From positions 1 to 27,456 of the IMG/VR virus record IMGVR_UViG_3300022074_000298: a DNA stretch of 27,456 bases. The stretch is one strand, 5' to 3'. Shown one piece after another: positions 11,697 to 22,382 of this stretch. Each line of letters begins with the position of its first letter. The first letter of the stretch is position 1. The stretch is from a virus. The notes beneath the pieces were generated by a model. That model did no database searches. It had not been told where the DNA came from and saw nothing but the letters and a program-made list of their open reading frames with translations. Both the position numbers and the translations under genes were made by a program.

Positions 11697-13726
11697 GCCG
11701 GGTTACAGTTTATCAATCAAACTTCACGGTTGGGGAGCTTGATCCTCTTGTCAAAGGCCGGGTTGATCTCAATCAATATCCTTCTGCCCTAGATAGAGCC
11801 AAGAACATCACAGTATTGCCACAGGGTGGCTTTGAGCGTAGACCAGGGTTAGCGTTCATGGCAGACCTTACTAGTCATCTAGGAGGCTCTTTTACGGCCC
11901 AGAACGGTATGCGTCTTATACCTTTTGAGTTTAGTAACGATCAAAGTTTTATGCTGGTCTTTGTAAAGCAATCGGCCTCTGAAACACGAATGTTTGTCTT
12001 TGCCAACACTGTGCAGATTACGAACATCAATAGCAGTGGTAATGACTATCTGGCCATCAACTTAGGCGATATTGATCTATCGAAGCTTTATTTCACGCAA
12101 TCAGCCGATACATTGATATTAGTGCAGGAAGATCTTGCCCCTAGAAAGATTGTACGAGGGGCCAACAATCAGAGCTGGACAGAAAGCACAATCTCACTGA
12201 CCTCGCCTTTTCATGCGTTTACTATCGCTACATCTAATCCTAGTGCTACCATCACACCGGATGCGGTTGATGGTACTGTCAAGATTACCGCCTCTACCGG
12301 GATCTTTTCATCCGGCAACGTCAATCAATATATCAACGTCCTCAATGGGTTTGGCCGTGCCAGGATCATAGAGTTTGAGAGTTCGACCGTAGTAAAGACC
12401 ATAGTTGAGATACCCTTCTTTGAGGCATCGGTAGCAATAGCATCCGGATCATGGGAGCTGGAAACTGGCTACGAGGCCGTCTTCTCTGTTTCAAATGGGT
12501 TTCCGAGAACGTGTACATTTCACGAAGGGCGGTTGTTCTTTGGTGGATCGAAGGCAATGCCCAACACATTATTTGGATCAAAGGTCGCTGACTTCTTTAA
12601 CTTCAAAACAGATGAGGCTTTGGATGATGATGCTATCTTTGTGACCATATCAAGTGATAGTCTGAACGCAATCAATGCTATACGATCCGGTCGTGACTTA
12701 CAGATCTTTACATCATCGGCTGAGTTCTTTGTACCACAATCCACACTTGATCCGATTACACCAACAAACATAGTTATTAAGACAGCTACCCGGAGAGGAG
12801 CCAAAGAGGGCATACGGCCTGTGTCAGCCGAAACCGGAACCCTTTACATACAAAAGTCCGGTAAAGCCCTCAGAGAGCTTATATTTAGTGATACTGATCT
12901 AAATTACAATTCTGACAATGTTTCTCTTCTATCCTCCCATTTGTTGAAGAACCCTACGAAGATGGCTCTCCGGGTGGCTACTTCTACAGACGATGGGGAT
13001 CTACTGATGATCACCAATGGCACCGATGGCTCTATGTGTGTCTATTCTATCCTTAAACCTCAGAATGTAATTGCACCGTCCGAGTTCATAACCGATGGTA
13101 TCTTTGAAGATGTCGCGGTCGATATAGAGGATATCTATGTTATTGTCAGACGTACCATCAACTCATCGACGAAATACTACCTAGAGGTCTTTGATGATGA
13201 CCGTACCACTGATGCAAACATACAATACTTCTCAGGAGCAACAGCACCGGATCAAGCCAAACCCACCAATACAACAGCCGGTAGTCTCTCTCACCTAGAG
13301 GGTAAGGTAGTCAATGTTGTTCGTGATGATTTTGTGCTGACCGATAAAACCGTAGCCTCTGGACAGATTACGCTAGATGCGATACCCACTACTTATGTAG
13401 AGGTAGGATTGCAGTATGACGTTGAGGTCAAGACTATGCCGGTCGAACCACGACTATCGAGTGGGGTCGTTACTAGCCGAAAGAAACGTATACTAGAGGC
13501 AACACCTATTCTAGACCGGACACAGAACCTGGCAATCAATGGGAACGAAATACCGTTCCGAGAGTTTCCGCATACACTGGATACCGCCATATCAACCTTT
13601 ACCGGGAGAAAACGTATGTCTCCCCTACTCGGATATTCTACCGAGGCCCAGCTTACGTTTACAATGACCAAACCTCTATTCGCTACCGTGTTAGCTGTAG
13701 AGTACAAACTATCGACAGGAGCATAA
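11693..13726 (+). CDS. Tail tubular protein B-like (tail nozzle/hub)
   Basis: A 677-aa protein. The N-terminus YQSNFTVGELDPLVKGRVDL, followed by ALDRAKNITVLPQGGFERRP and GLAFM, is the typical opening of large podophage nozzle and stabilisation proteins (N-F-x-x-GELxPxxxGRxDLxxY, VxPQGGxxxRPG). The rest is beta-rich with many short strands, as for T7 gp12-like proteins. Translation is coupled to the adaptor gene by ATGA. It should form the lower tail tube; fibres attach at the adaptor-nozzle interface. No enzymatic motif was seen. Confidence 0.88.
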   Translation: MSRVTVYQSNFTVGELDPLVKGRVDLNQYPSALDRAKNITVLPQGGFERRPGLAFMADLTSHLGGSFTAQNGMRLIPFEFSNDQSFMLVFVKQSASETRMFVFANTVQITNINSSGNDYLAINLGDIDLSKLYFTQSADTLILVQEDLAPRKIVRGANNQSWTESTISLTSPFHAFTIATSNPSATITPDAVDGTVKITASTGIFSSGNVNQYINVLNGFGRARIIEFESSTVVKTIVEIPFFEASVAIASGSWELETGYEAVFSVSNGFPRTCTFHEGRLFFGGSKAMPNTLFGSKVADFFNFKTDEALDDDAIFVTISSDSLNAINAIRSGRDLQIFTSSAEFFVPQSTLDPITPTNIVIKTATRRGAKEGIRPVSAETGTLYIQKSGKALRELIFSDTDLNYNSDNVSLLSSHLLKNPTKMALRVATSTDDGDLLMITNGTDGSMCVYSILKPQNVIAPSEFITDGIFEDVAVDIEDIYVIVRRTINSSTKYYLEVFDDDRTTDANIQYFSGATAPDQAKPTNTTAGSLSHLEGKVVNVVRDDFVLTDKTVASGQITLDAIPTTYVEVGLQYDVEVKTMPVEPRLSSGVVTSRKKRILEATPILDRTQNLAINGNEIPFREFPHTLDTAISTFTGRKRMSPLLGYSTEAQLTFTMTKPLFATVLAVEYKLSTGA

Positions 13727-13727
13727 C

Positions 13728-14210
13728 ATGAGTTTCCAAGCAATAGCCTTAGCCTTATCTGCCGTGAGTGCCGTAGGACAAATGGAGGCCGGTAACCGAG
13801 CCAAAGAGGCTTACGATATCCGAGCAAGAAATGAGGAGCTACGAGGCCGAGTGGAGGCCGTCAATGCCAAGAAGAAAGGTGTAGAGGCTTTAAAACGCAC
13901 GAACGCTAGTTTGGCCTCAATCATAGCCGGATCACCAAAGCAAGGACTAGGATATGCCGGTACTGTCTTAGATCGGGGTGTCTTTCTCGTAGGCCGTCCA
14001 GCCTCAGAAGATGTAAGCGATACGATGTTTAATGCCTCAATGGCGATAGCGAACTCACAAATGAGAGCGGATGACTTTAGACGAGCTGGAGATCAAGCAC
14101 GACTTCAAGGTCAAATAGGCGCATTCAGCACACTAGCCGGAGGATTTGGACAATATGGATCAGTAGGCTCAAGCGGTGGTCTATCACAAAGCGGAAACTT
14201 ACCAGCATAA
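13728..14210 (+). CDS. Internal virion protein B-like (T7 gp14-type)
   Basis: A 160-aa protein beginning with a hydrophobic, membrane-compatible segment (FQAIALALSAVSAVGQMEAG), then a charged helix with RAKEAYDIRARNEELRGR and VEALKRTNASLASIIAGSP, ending in a Gly/Ser-rich tail. This order (short hydrophobic N-terminus and alanine-rich helix) and the location after the nozzle gene are typical of T7 gp14-like ejection proteins, which help form the channel across the outer membrane. AGGAG precedes the start; the stop overlaps the next start by one base. Confidence 0.8.
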   Translation: MSFQAIALALSAVSAVGQMEAGNRAKEAYDIRARNEELRGRVEAVNAKKKGVEALKRTNASLASIIAGSPKQGLGYAGTVLDRGVFLVGRPASEDVSDTMFNASMAIANSQMRADDFRRAGDQARLQGQIGAFSTLAGGFGQYGSVGSSGGLSQSGNLPA

Positions 14211-16153
14211 TGGCACCAACATTTCGACCATATCAATCAGTAGGCCGAGGGCTGAACCAACTGAACCTCCCGGAAGGAGCTGAGGCTCAAGAGGCATCAA
14301 GGACAATGACTGTGCTATCCCGGTCTATGGATCAGATGTCTACGTTTTTCTTTAGAAAAGCTGATGAGCAAGCTCAAGTAGAAGGGCAAAAGTTTGGTGT
14401 TCAATTTATGACTGACCAAAAGGTCAAGCAAGCTCTCAAGGGTGATCAAGATATCTTTGACTTGCCACAGTTTGGAAACACGACTTTTGGTAATACTGCA
14501 CGAAAATCAGCTCTAGCGGTTTTAGAAAATAAAATAACTGTTAATGCTACCAAAGATATAAACGACATCATATTTAATGGTCAAACCAACAGCACGGCAC
14601 CAGGATCTATAGAAGCTCAAATCAACTCTACGATATTAGGATATGTTGATTCAATTAAAGTATCTGCCCCAATATTATCAGAAAAACTTTCGGCCTCATT
14701 GCAACTGGCTGGAGCCGGAGAGTATGACCGGTATAGAAAAGCCTATGCAAAGTCACAAGTAGGAACCACAAATGCTGAAGGGCTAATTGCTCTTATAACT
14801 AAAATGAATGGGGTGGACAGCCGGCTTCAAGGACTGCTTTCAGACGAAGCTATAAATTTTAACATTGAAAATATTTCGCAGTCTTACAAGAAGGATGTTG
14901 CTGATATTTTTAGTTTGGGCCTCAAGACAGGGCCAACACTTACACAAGTTGGAAAGCTTAATGAGAAATACCAAGAGTTTTTTAAAAAAGCCTTTCGCAG
15001 TGAGGTCTTTAGTTCCGAGATAGCGAACCCTGGCGAAGATAAGTTACCCTATATGCTGATCGGTAAAATCAAAGATGGCACGTTTCAATCAGAAGACAAA
15101 GAACTAAACGCTATAATCAATGTCATAAAATCGGGAGGACAGTCTTCTGCCGATCCAACCGGTCAAACTGTGCCGATACCAAACTTCCAAAGCCTTTCAC
15201 AACTTTTGCTGGCCGATATCAATCAAGAATTGCAAATGGACAAAAGTCTGGCTGAAGCTTTTAATCTTGAAAAAAATGAGGCTAGTATAAAAATAGATCA
15301 AGATGTAAACCCGATATACAGAAGTACTGATCCTTTGAGAGATGACGAGCTAGAGGTACTTAAAAAAAGTAGGAAGCTTGCTTATAAGTATGGCCTTGAT
15401 AACAGAGCTGAAAAGCTTGATGAAATCATAGAGGCTAATAGCGTACCAGTAGATCAACGGTTTGCTCCCAACGATGATGACGGTCAAAAAAATACAATAT
15501 CTCTAAAGATTGCTAAAAACATAGCTACCTTTGAGGATCTTAAATTGGCTCAAAAGTTTTTAACTGTTGGCACATACCTTGAATTTTATGATCAGATAGA
15601 TGCAAACTTTGAGCCACGAATGACTAGAGCTAGACGCAAAATAGTCATAGCGACAAACTACGACCCAGGTATGGAGAAATCTGGAGAGCTACGAGACTTC
15701 AATAAGCTAGACAAACAAAAATACAACATCATCTACAATGAGTTAGAAAGACAATATTCAGAGGCTAAACGTACAAAGACAGAATTTGATCCGGAGACAG
15801 CGGTAGCTGAAATCATTGCAAGTAAAATGGACGATCTCAAACAAGGTGACAAGAAAATACAGCTTGATAAGTATGCGCCAACCGCAACATATTTTTTCAG
15901 GCTTGCAGAAAAGTATGCACAAAAAAAAGGGATTGCGTTTGATATAAATGAATTTGTCATACCGGGTGACAACCTAGCTACAGTTACAAATTACTATAAC
16001 CTTTTAAGCGGTTGGAGAAATTTTGACAGTGAAGATGATGTACCAGAAGCCTTTAGATTTGCTAAAGTTAGAAAGTGGCTTGCCAACGATGAGTGGCTAT
16101 CACAAATCAACTCAAGACTAAATACTATGGAGAAGTTTCTTACCAATGACTGA
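14210..16153 (+). CDS. Internal virion (ejection) protein, gp15-like position
   Basis: A 647-aa, largely helical, hydrophilic protein whose gene begins one base into the gp14-like stop (TAATG). The start APTFRPYQSVGRGLNQLNLP, followed by MTVLSRSMDQMSTFFFRKAD, resembles the start of large podophage internal proteins (a short motif with F-R-P, then a helical F-F-x-K-A segment). The body is rich in Lys/Asp/Glu and has no transmembrane helix. It corresponds to the T7 gp15 slot and is probably ejected to build the DNA channel; similarity beyond position is weak. From about 14400 the gene is more AT-rich than the preceding structural genes. Confidence 0.75.
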   Translation: MAPTFRPYQSVGRGLNQLNLPEGAEAQEASRTMTVLSRSMDQMSTFFFRKADEQAQVEGQKFGVQFMTDQKVKQALKGDQDIFDLPQFGNTTFGNTARKSALAVLENKITVNATKDINDIIFNGQTNSTAPGSIEAQINSTILGYVDSIKVSAPILSEKLSASLQLAGAGEYDRYRKAYAKSQVGTTNAEGLIALITKMNGVDSRLQGLLSDEAINFNIENISQSYKKDVADIFSLGLKTGPTLTQVGKLNEKYQEFFKKAFRSEVFSSEIANPGEDKLPYMLIGKIKDGTFQSEDKELNAIINVIKSGGQSSADPTGQTVPIPNFQSLSQLLLADINQELQMDKSLAEAFNLEKNEASIKIDQDVNPIYRSTDPLRDDELEVLKKSRKLAYKYGLDNRAEKLDEIIEANSVPVDQRFAPNDDDGQKNTISLKIAKNIATFEDLKLAQKFLTVGTYLEFYDQIDANFEPRMTRARRKIVIATNYDPGMEKSGELRDFNKLDKQKYNIIYNELERQYSEAKRTKTEFDPETAVAEIIASKMDDLKQGDKKIQLDKYAPTATYFFRLAEKYAQKKGIAFDINEFVIPGDNLATVTNYYNLLSGWRNFDSEDDVPEAFRFAKVRKWLANDEWLSQINSRLNTMEKFLTND

Positions 16154-18065
16154 GAATAAATTTGATATGACTTCATTGGTGCTAGATAGCATCGATAAGA
16201 GATTACTAGACGAGTATGAGTATGTGTTGAAGGATGGCAAGACAATGCTAGTTGATCCTGCTACCTCTCCTTTTGGGGAGCCAGTAGAGCCAGAGGGGCC
16301 ACTATCATTCACCGTTCCTCAAAACACACGAGCTGATAAGGAACTTAAATCACTGATATCTAAAGCCGAAGGGATTGACCTACCACCCTCAAGAAGTCTA
16401 CTAGGTATACCCATACCGACCAGAGATAAGTTACGCTCAAATGTAACAAGCCTTGCTTCTTCCTTAGGTGTTCCTATGGGTGGATCGCAGTTTATATCCG
16501 AGCTTGTTGCTGGCCCACAGAATGTAGATTTTGGCCTAGTTGATTTTACCGGGTTCGGTGAATTGATTGATGCTGTCAATGGCTTCAGCAAAATGCAGTC
16601 TGGTTTAGCTCAAGATGACCCAGGTACCGCAGTAGAGGGTATGGCTGAAGGGTTTCTTGGCGGTGTTGGTTTAAAACTTCTGGGCGGTGAGCTTGTGAAA
16701 AAACTTAAAACAAAGGGAAAGCAAGCCCTAAGCTTTCTGGCTAAAGAAGCTAAAAAATACAAAGGAGATGAACCAGGAGGCGAACAACTTTATTCAGTTG
16801 GCTCTCCAGATATGATTGCTGATGCTGTAATACAGCTAGATAATATGGTAAATATCCAGGCAAAATCAAACACCGGTAAGCCTCCATCAAACTTATTAGT
16901 AGAAGAGGATCTCAAAGTAGTTCTTGAAGAACGAGCCAAACAAATGGATTTAAAACCAAAAGACAGGGTACAACCATCTAACGAAGATCCATTGTTCGAT
17001 ACCTCACCAGAGAGCTATGAAAATATATTGGTGGAGCAGAAAGAGACATATGTTCCAAGAAACACCAAGACCGATAAGATGCCTCTTAACAATCGTGTAA
17101 ACAAAGTGGTCGAAAAGACTGACGAGATAGCAAAAGTACTAGCTGAGAGAATAGAGCCGTTCAAAGGTACCAATGTTCAATACTTCTACCACACTGGGCC
17201 AATTATTCAAAAGGCAGTAGATATGGGAGTGTCAAGAGAACAAGCAGAAAAACAGCTCTATAACTTTGCCCTTAATTATGCGGTAACAAGTCCAAGGACT
17301 ATGACAGAACAAAACTTGAGAAACGCATCCCTAGTAGCTACCAAAGAAACTCTAGATATACCGCTTACTACAATCGTTGGCCCTGGCCAAAAGACAAAAG
17401 ATGGTATCAATGAAAAAGGCTATCCAATGATGATAGGCCCAACCGGCATACATAGAAAGCTAACAGATGAGAAAAAACTTGATGAGCTAAATGCTGATCT
17501 AAATCCAAAACCAATCACGTTCGCACAAAATGTCTTGGGTAACCTAGAAGGTGTTACAGTCGATACTCATGCTATACGAGCGGTATTTGATGTTATGAAC
17601 GAACTAGAGCCGGGATCAGTGCCTATAGAGTTTATTGGCGGTAAGAATGCAGAGGCTACCAAAAAGTTTAGGGAGATGTACAAGAAAGATCCTAGCTCGT
17701 TAGATGTATCAAACATGATAGCCGACACCTTACAAACCCAAAAAATTGATGGCAAAGCAATGCAAACAGAGTACGCAATATTCTCTGACCTCTACAAGAA
17801 AGTAGCTGAACTTGCAGGAGTAAGACCGGCTGAGGCTCAATCACTAAGCTGGTTTGCTAATGGTCAAAAGACTGGACTATCTTCAGAGCCAAAGACCGTA
17901 GTTGACCTGATAAATGATAGAGTTGATGTTACTGCACAGATACTGAAACAAGATAAAGAGACAGTATTCAAGAAGTTTTTTGAGGGTAAGCTACCACTAT
18001 TAGCCGTACCAGCCTCAGTAACTCTATTAGATACCGGTGCAAGTATGGAGGACGATGATGGGTAA
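16146..18065 (+). CDS. Large internal virion-type protein with GVTVDTHA-containing domain
   Basis: A 639-aa protein, overlapping the previous gene by 8 bases. The N-terminal region has the motif LKDGKTMLVDPATSPFGEPV and a hydrophobic Gly-rich patch near 140-180 (GFLGGVGLKLLGGE). The C-terminal half contains YFYHTGPIIQKAVDMGVSRE, then PITFAQNVLGNLEGVTVDTH and AIRAVFDVMNEL. A segment like the latter is found in large phage proteins of unknown function. Acidic residues and a free C-terminus suggest a stand-alone structural or ejected protein. The role is inferred only from its place between two ejection proteins. Confidence 0.7.
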   Translation: MTENKFDMTSLVLDSIDKRLLDEYEYVLKDGKTMLVDPATSPFGEPVEPEGPLSFTVPQNTRADKELKSLISKAEGIDLPPSRSLLGIPIPTRDKLRSNVTSLASSLGVPMGGSQFISELVAGPQNVDFGLVDFTGFGELIDAVNGFSKMQSGLAQDDPGTAVEGMAEGFLGGVGLKLLGGELVKKLKTKGKQALSFLAKEAKKYKGDEPGGEQLYSVGSPDMIADAVIQLDNMVNIQAKSNTGKPPSNLLVEEDLKVVLEERAKQMDLKPKDRVQPSNEDPLFDTSPESYENILVEQKETYVPRNTKTDKMPLNNRVNKVVEKTDEIAKVLAERIEPFKGTNVQYFYHTGPIIQKAVDMGVSREQAEKQLYNFALNYAVTSPRTMTEQNLRNASLVATKETLDIPLTTIVGPGQKTKDGINEKGYPMMIGPTGIHRKLTDEKKLDELNADLNPKPITFAQNVLGNLEGVTVDTHAIRAVFDVMNELEPGSVPIEFIGGKNAEATKKFREMYKKDPSSLDVSNMIADTLQTQKIDGKAMQTEYAIFSDLYKKVAELAGVRPAEAQSLSWFANGQKTGLSSEPKTVVDLINDRVDVTAQILKQDKETVFKKFFEGKLPLLAVPASVTLLDTGASMEDDDG

Positions 18066-21000
18066 ATTTACATTTCTCTCAAAATTTATTGGAAAATTAG
18101 CCGACAAGCTTGATGATTTTGGCAGAGAGACTGCCGATGAGGTAAAGGGTCTTGAAAAACTTGAAAAGCCGGTAATACAAAATGATGCCCTACTTGTACC
18201 AAGATTAAATGAAACTGAAACAAAAAGTCTAGACGATGGATTGAAATCTATTGGCTATAACGGCCCAGGGGTTAAGCTCGGCAGGATAGGTGCAATATTC
18301 GATGAGCAGGATGGGTATTCTCTCAAAAGTGAGGGATCATACGAAAAGATGCTTACCGAGCTACGAACACAAAATAAAGAGCTATTTGATTTTGCTAGAC
18401 GTAAGAGAGTGCTGTCTATGGAGGACATGATACAACTAGCACATCAAAAGGGTCTGAAAAACATTGTAAGTAGAATATTTATGATGCCCACAGATCAAGC
18501 ACTCAATGGCGAAGATACAATCGGTATATTGCTTATGGTCAAACGCTACGTCCAGGAAATAAGCTATGGACAAAAAAAGATGTCACAAATGCCTGATACT
18601 GAGGCAACGAGGTTTATGGGTGATGGCGTCAAAAAAGAAAGAAGAAAACTTGCTAAGAAAATACAAAATATATCGGGCCAACTAGTTCATTTAACTTCTC
18701 GATTTTCTGGTGGTATCAGCAACTCAGCTAGATCATTAGCGGTTCTTACTAAGGCAGATGAGTTAGCAGGAGCAAGGGTACGAAAGATTGAGGCACAAGC
18801 CCAACGTATTATTGATGAGCAAGATGATGATATGATTGAATTGCAAGCGGTATTCTTGGCAAACATGGATCAAGATGAAAAGGTTTCGTTTCTCGGCAAG
18901 CTGTGGGAAAGAGGAGCAAAGTCAGCGAATGTCCTACAAGACTTGTATTTAAGTGGCTTGTTATCATCCTTTGTAACCGATGCCGTAAATATAGGCAGTA
19001 ATGCAGGGTTTCAAGCGTTACGATTTATGGAAAACGGTTTGGCCGGTGCAGTAGGTGAAACAAGAGAGGCACTCGATCCAATATTAAGACCCAGTAAAAA
19101 ATTTAATTATGAAGATAGAGCTTATGTAGAGGAGGCATTTTCTGGTGTCGCTGGACAAGTATATGCCATACCAAAAGCTTTTACACTAATGATGAAGGCC
19201 GGAATAACTGGAGAGGCCAGTGATCTTAACTCAAAACTTGATATGCGATTGCCAGCTATAGGGAACTCACAAAGTTTACAAAAAGTACTCCAACAATTTT
19301 CAGAGGGTGATCGTTTCAATGCTTTTATAAATATATTCTCTATATTGATACGACTTCCGGCTAGAGGCTTAATTATGGAGGATGAGGTTTTTAAAGCTAT
19401 TATTCGTGAAAAGACCAAGTATCAAATTGCCACTAGAAGAGGCTTGGCAAAAATGCGTGAGATGGGCGATATAAAGCTTAAAAACGGACAGCCTAAGTAT
19501 ACACGCAAACAAAGGCTAGTAGCGTTCCAAAACGAGCTGGCGCATACACTTATTGAGCCTTCCGGTGAGGTGCTTGATGAAATGCAAAAGGTAGCCTTAC
19601 AAGAAACTTTTCAAGGGCCAGTACGCGGAGTGTTTCAAAACTTCTCACCAATATTTAATAACTTTGCTGGGCGAGTGTTACTCAATCCCTTTTATAAATC
19701 AGTATCAAATATATATTCTGAGTTCTTAGATCGGTCTTTCAATCCGGTTCCACTGGCAAAATCAATAGCAAAAGGTGAAGGACGAGATTTTGATGAGGCT
19801 GTAGCAAAGCTTGCAATGGGATGGGGCTTGATGTTGTATGGTACCTCTCTGGTACGAGGTTGGTATAATAACGACATAATAGTTACCGGTACTGGGCCAA
19901 CTGATAAGAGAACACAGAACATCATTACACGAGGGGCTAAGGTAGATAAAGGCTCATTTGGTGTTGAGCGTGATAATGAACCAGGTGAGTACGATCAGTA
20001 TAATTTTAGACGATTTGAGCCAATGGGTATGCTGATGATGCTCGGAGCTGACTTCAACAATTACCTAGAGTTTAGAGAGCCTATAGATGCAGAAACCACA
20101 ACTGAAAAAGCTCTTGCGAATGCAGACAGAGTTTTCAACACAGCATGGCTGGCTATATCCCAGCACTCACTAGACTTACCCTTTGTAGCCGGCCTATCAG
20201 AACTAAATCAATACATTATGAGGCCTTGGGAGACTGGAGACAAATGGTCATCTAAAATTGGTGAGTATCTTACAAAAAGAGCCACTATGGTTGGTGGGGA
20301 GGCTTTAGGGCAAGTAGAGACATACGGCACTTTAGGGACTGGTTATTGGCTTAGAAGTTATATGGATGAGAACTATCCAGAATATGCCGAAAAGTTTCCT
20401 CTTGTCGGTACAAACTCACTGCTTAGAAATTTTGAGCGTGTGTATGATCCCCAAAGTGAGAATGTCGTTAGGCTGTCCGATGAAGATTTAGAGGAGTTAG
20501 ATGCACAACGTATTGAAGATGTTAATCCTGCGATGAGAGGTTACTACTTAGGTCTAAATAGACTAAAGGCTGGTCACCCTCTATACGCACCAGATATTGC
20601 TCCAGGCTATAATTTTTGGGCAGAAAAAGGTGTGGAGATAGAACCAGAATATATAAAGAGATTTGGTAAGGGGCGGTTTTTCTGGAACCCAGTAAGAATA
20701 ACTAAGGGCGGTTATGACGAGCTTGATGAAGAAATAATAAGAATATCTGAGGCTACTAATGGTGAAACCTTTATGTACCATCCTCGCAATCTCACTGTTA
20801 ATTTAAATGAGATTAAAGGAGCGAGGCCAAAGATGGAAACGATTAGAATGACTAGCGATGAAATTAATAGGTATGTGTGGCTAGTAAATAATATGGATAC
20901 AGATGGTAATATAAATGGAAATGCTGAACTTGGCATTGAGCCAAAAGGTGCCTACAACCCACAAAATAATCTCGTTAATAGGCTTAACACTTTGATCCAA

Positions 21001-21186
21001 GGAGGTGACCCAGTCTTTGGGGGAGACTACACGACTGCTAATTATGAAGATAGGTTTTATATGATGAACACAATCTTACGAGATTATCGCAAACAAGCAA
21101 AAAATCATATGATTAGCAACGAGCCACGAATGATTGATATTATTAGTGACGAAAAGATAAACCTAGAAATAAACACGGATTTTTGA
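18058..21186 (+). CDS. Large internal virion/ejection protein (gp16-like position)
   Basis: A 1042-aa protein (start at 18058, MGKFTFLSK, with GGAGG six bases ahead; ATG 18055 and a GTG at 18037 are in frame). It is long, mostly helical and hydrophilic. A hydrophobic segment DLYLSGLLSSFVTDAVNIGS resembles the LSxLLSSPVTHxxN motif of very large phage ejection proteins. No lysozyme or SLT transglycosylase motif was recognised, unlike T7 gp16. With the 639- and 647-aa proteins it completes a three-protein ejection set and would form the core and periplasmic channel. It is AT-rich compared with the head genes. Confidence 0.78.
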   Translation: MGKFTFLSKFIGKLADKLDDFGRETADEVKGLEKLEKPVIQNDALLVPRLNETETKSLDDGLKSIGYNGPGVKLGRIGAIFDEQDGYSLKSEGSYEKMLTELRTQNKELFDFARRKRVLSMEDMIQLAHQKGLKNIVSRIFMMPTDQALNGEDTIGILLMVKRYVQEISYGQKKMSQMPDTEATRFMGDGVKKERRKLAKKIQNISGQLVHLTSRFSGGISNSARSLAVLTKADELAGARVRKIEAQAQRIIDEQDDDMIELQAVFLANMDQDEKVSFLGKLWERGAKSANVLQDLYLSGLLSSFVTDAVNIGSNAGFQALRFMENGLAGAVGETREALDPILRPSKKFNYEDRAYVEEAFSGVAGQVYAIPKAFTLMMKAGITGEASDLNSKLDMRLPAIGNSQSLQKVLQQFSEGDRFNAFINIFSILIRLPARGLIMEDEVFKAIIREKTKYQIATRRGLAKMREMGDIKLKNGQPKYTRKQRLVAFQNELAHTLIEPSGEVLDEMQKVALQETFQGPVRGVFQNFSPIFNNFAGRVLLNPFYKSVSNIYSEFLDRSFNPVPLAKSIAKGEGRDFDEAVAKLAMGWGLMLYGTSLVRGWYNNDIIVTGTGPTDKRTQNIITRGAKVDKGSFGVERDNEPGEYDQYNFRRFEPMGMLMMLGADFNNYLEFREPIDAETTTEKALANADRVFNTAWLAISQHSLDLPFVAGLSELNQYIMRPWETGDKWSSKIGEYLTKRATMVGGEALGQVETYGTLGTGYWLRSYMDENYPEYAEKFPLVGTNSLLRNFERVYDPQSENVVRLSDEDLEELDAQRIEDVNPAMRGYYLGLNRLKAGHPLYAPDIAPGYNFWAEKGVEIEPEYIKRFGKGRFFWNPVRITKGGYDELDEEIIRISEATNGETFMYHPRNLTVNLNEIKGARPKMETIRMTSDEINRYVWLVNNMDTDGNINGNAELGIEPKGAYNPQNNLVNRLNTLIQGGDPVFGGDYTTANYEDRFYMMNTILRDYRKQAKNHMISNEPRMIDIISDEKINLEINTDF

Positions 21187-21212
21187 TATAAAACCTAGAA
21201 GGGGCTTTTAGT

Positions 21213-22382
21213 ATGACAAACATAACAGCACAAGATCGGAGAATACAATATACCGGAAACAACCCTGCGGATGCTGGGCCGTTCAGCTTCTCGTTCCAGG
21301 TAAACGCTACCTCGGAGATCAAGGTCTATGTCGATAGCACGGTCAAGACCCTCACAACACATTACACAGTGTCTCTCAGTGCAGATGGTACTGGATCAAT
21401 AAGTTTTACATCCGGGAACTTTCCGACAAACGCACAGACTATCACGATCATGTCAAACATCCCGATTTCACGAACATCACAGTTTACCACCGGAGGCACC
21501 CTCACTGCCTCATCATTGGAGACAGAGTTCAATAATCAGTTCATGCACCACCAGCAAGCCGATCAGAGACTGGATAGAGCTTTACTTGTGCCTGAGCATG
21601 ATACCATTTCGGGGGCTGATTTTACACTGCCTGTTAAAGCCTCCCGACTTGGTAAGGTACTAGGGTTCAACTCATCAACCGGTAACCCAGAGGCTACTCA
21701 ACAAGTAACCGGGGCAAGTGTATCGGTTAGCGGATTGAGTGCTGGTGCTAGTCCAACGGCTAGTGTCAGCGTATCTGGAGGCACGGCCTCATTTTCATTA
21801 GGTATACCGGCAGGAGCAACCGGTGCCACCGGCCCTCAAGGTGCTACTGGCGCAACCGGATCACAAGGAGCTACAGGATCTCAAGGCCCACAAGGAGACA
21901 CCGGCCCACAAGGTGCAACAGGCCCACAAGGCCCCACTGGAAACACTGGTGCTACAGGATCTCAAGGTGCCACCGGCCCTCAAGGTGCTACTGGGCCACA
22001 AGGGCCAGCCGGATCTGGAATATCAAATGTCGTGGAGGATACCACTCCTCAGCTTGGAGGATCGCTTGATGTCGCTGGGCAGGATATTGTATCGGTATCA
22101 AACGGTAACATTACTCTCACACCAAATGGAGCTGGGGTCGTTAGGCTTGATGGCAATGTCGATATTTCGACCGGGGCGATAGATCTAAAGAATGGCGGTA
22201 GTCAATCCTATGTCCGGTTCTACTGCGAGAGTGGTAACGCTCACTATGCACAACTACAAGCACCGGCTCACAGTGCATTCAGTGGCAACATAACTTTAAC
22301 ACTACCAGCTACAACTGGAACGGTAGCGACAACAACAGACGTAGCCAACGATGCGACTGCCTTGGCGATTGCCCTCGGATAG
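21213..22382 (+). CDS. Tail fibre with T7 gp17-like anchor and collagen-like shaft
   Basis: A 389-aa fibre. Residues about 3-130 match the Phage_T7_tail N-terminal domain that attaches T7 gp17 to the tail: [40 protein letters not shown], then [20 protein letters not shown] linker follows, then a collagen-like repeat of 22 G-X-Y triplets (201-266), made of GAT, GPQ, GSQ and similar, and a beta-rich C-terminal part with a [16 protein letters not shown] motif, ending [18 protein letters not shown]. The final residues may adapt the fibre to the separate adhesins downstream. The ribosome-binding site is AAGGGG. Confidence 0.9.
   Translation: MTNITAQDRRIQYTGNNPADAGPFSFSFQVNATSEIKVYVDSTVKTLTTHYTVSLSADGTGSISFTSGNFPTNAQTITIMSNIPISRTSQFTTGGTLTASSLETEFNNQFMHHQQADQRLDRALLVPEHDTISGADFTLPVKASRLGKVLGFNSSTGNPEATQQVTGASVSVSGLSAGASPTASVSVSGGTASFSLGIPAGATGATGPQGATGATGSQGATGSQGPQGDTGPQGATGPQGPTGNTGATGSQGATGPQGATGPQGPAGSGISNVVEDTTPQLGGSLDVAGQDIVSVSNGNITLTPNGAGVVRLDGNVDISTGAIDLKNGGSQSYVRFYCESGNAHYAQLQAPAHSAFSGNITLTLPATTGTVATTTDVANDATALAIALG
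21813..22010 (+). repeat. Collagen-like G-X-Y repeat of the fibre shaft
   Basis: Twenty-two in-frame G-X-Y triplets (residues 201-266 of the fibre), mainly GAT, GPQ, GSQ, GPT and GDT. At the DNA level an exact 29-bp segment occurs twice, at 21822-21850 and 21966-21994, exactly 144 bases (16 triplets) apart. Slippage or recombination between such copies would lengthen or shorten the shaft in frame. Confidence 0.9.

Noticed and set aside
13393-13827. Minus-strand frame of 144 codons
   Set aside because: Lies over the nozzle gene and the gp14-like gene; no supporting signals.
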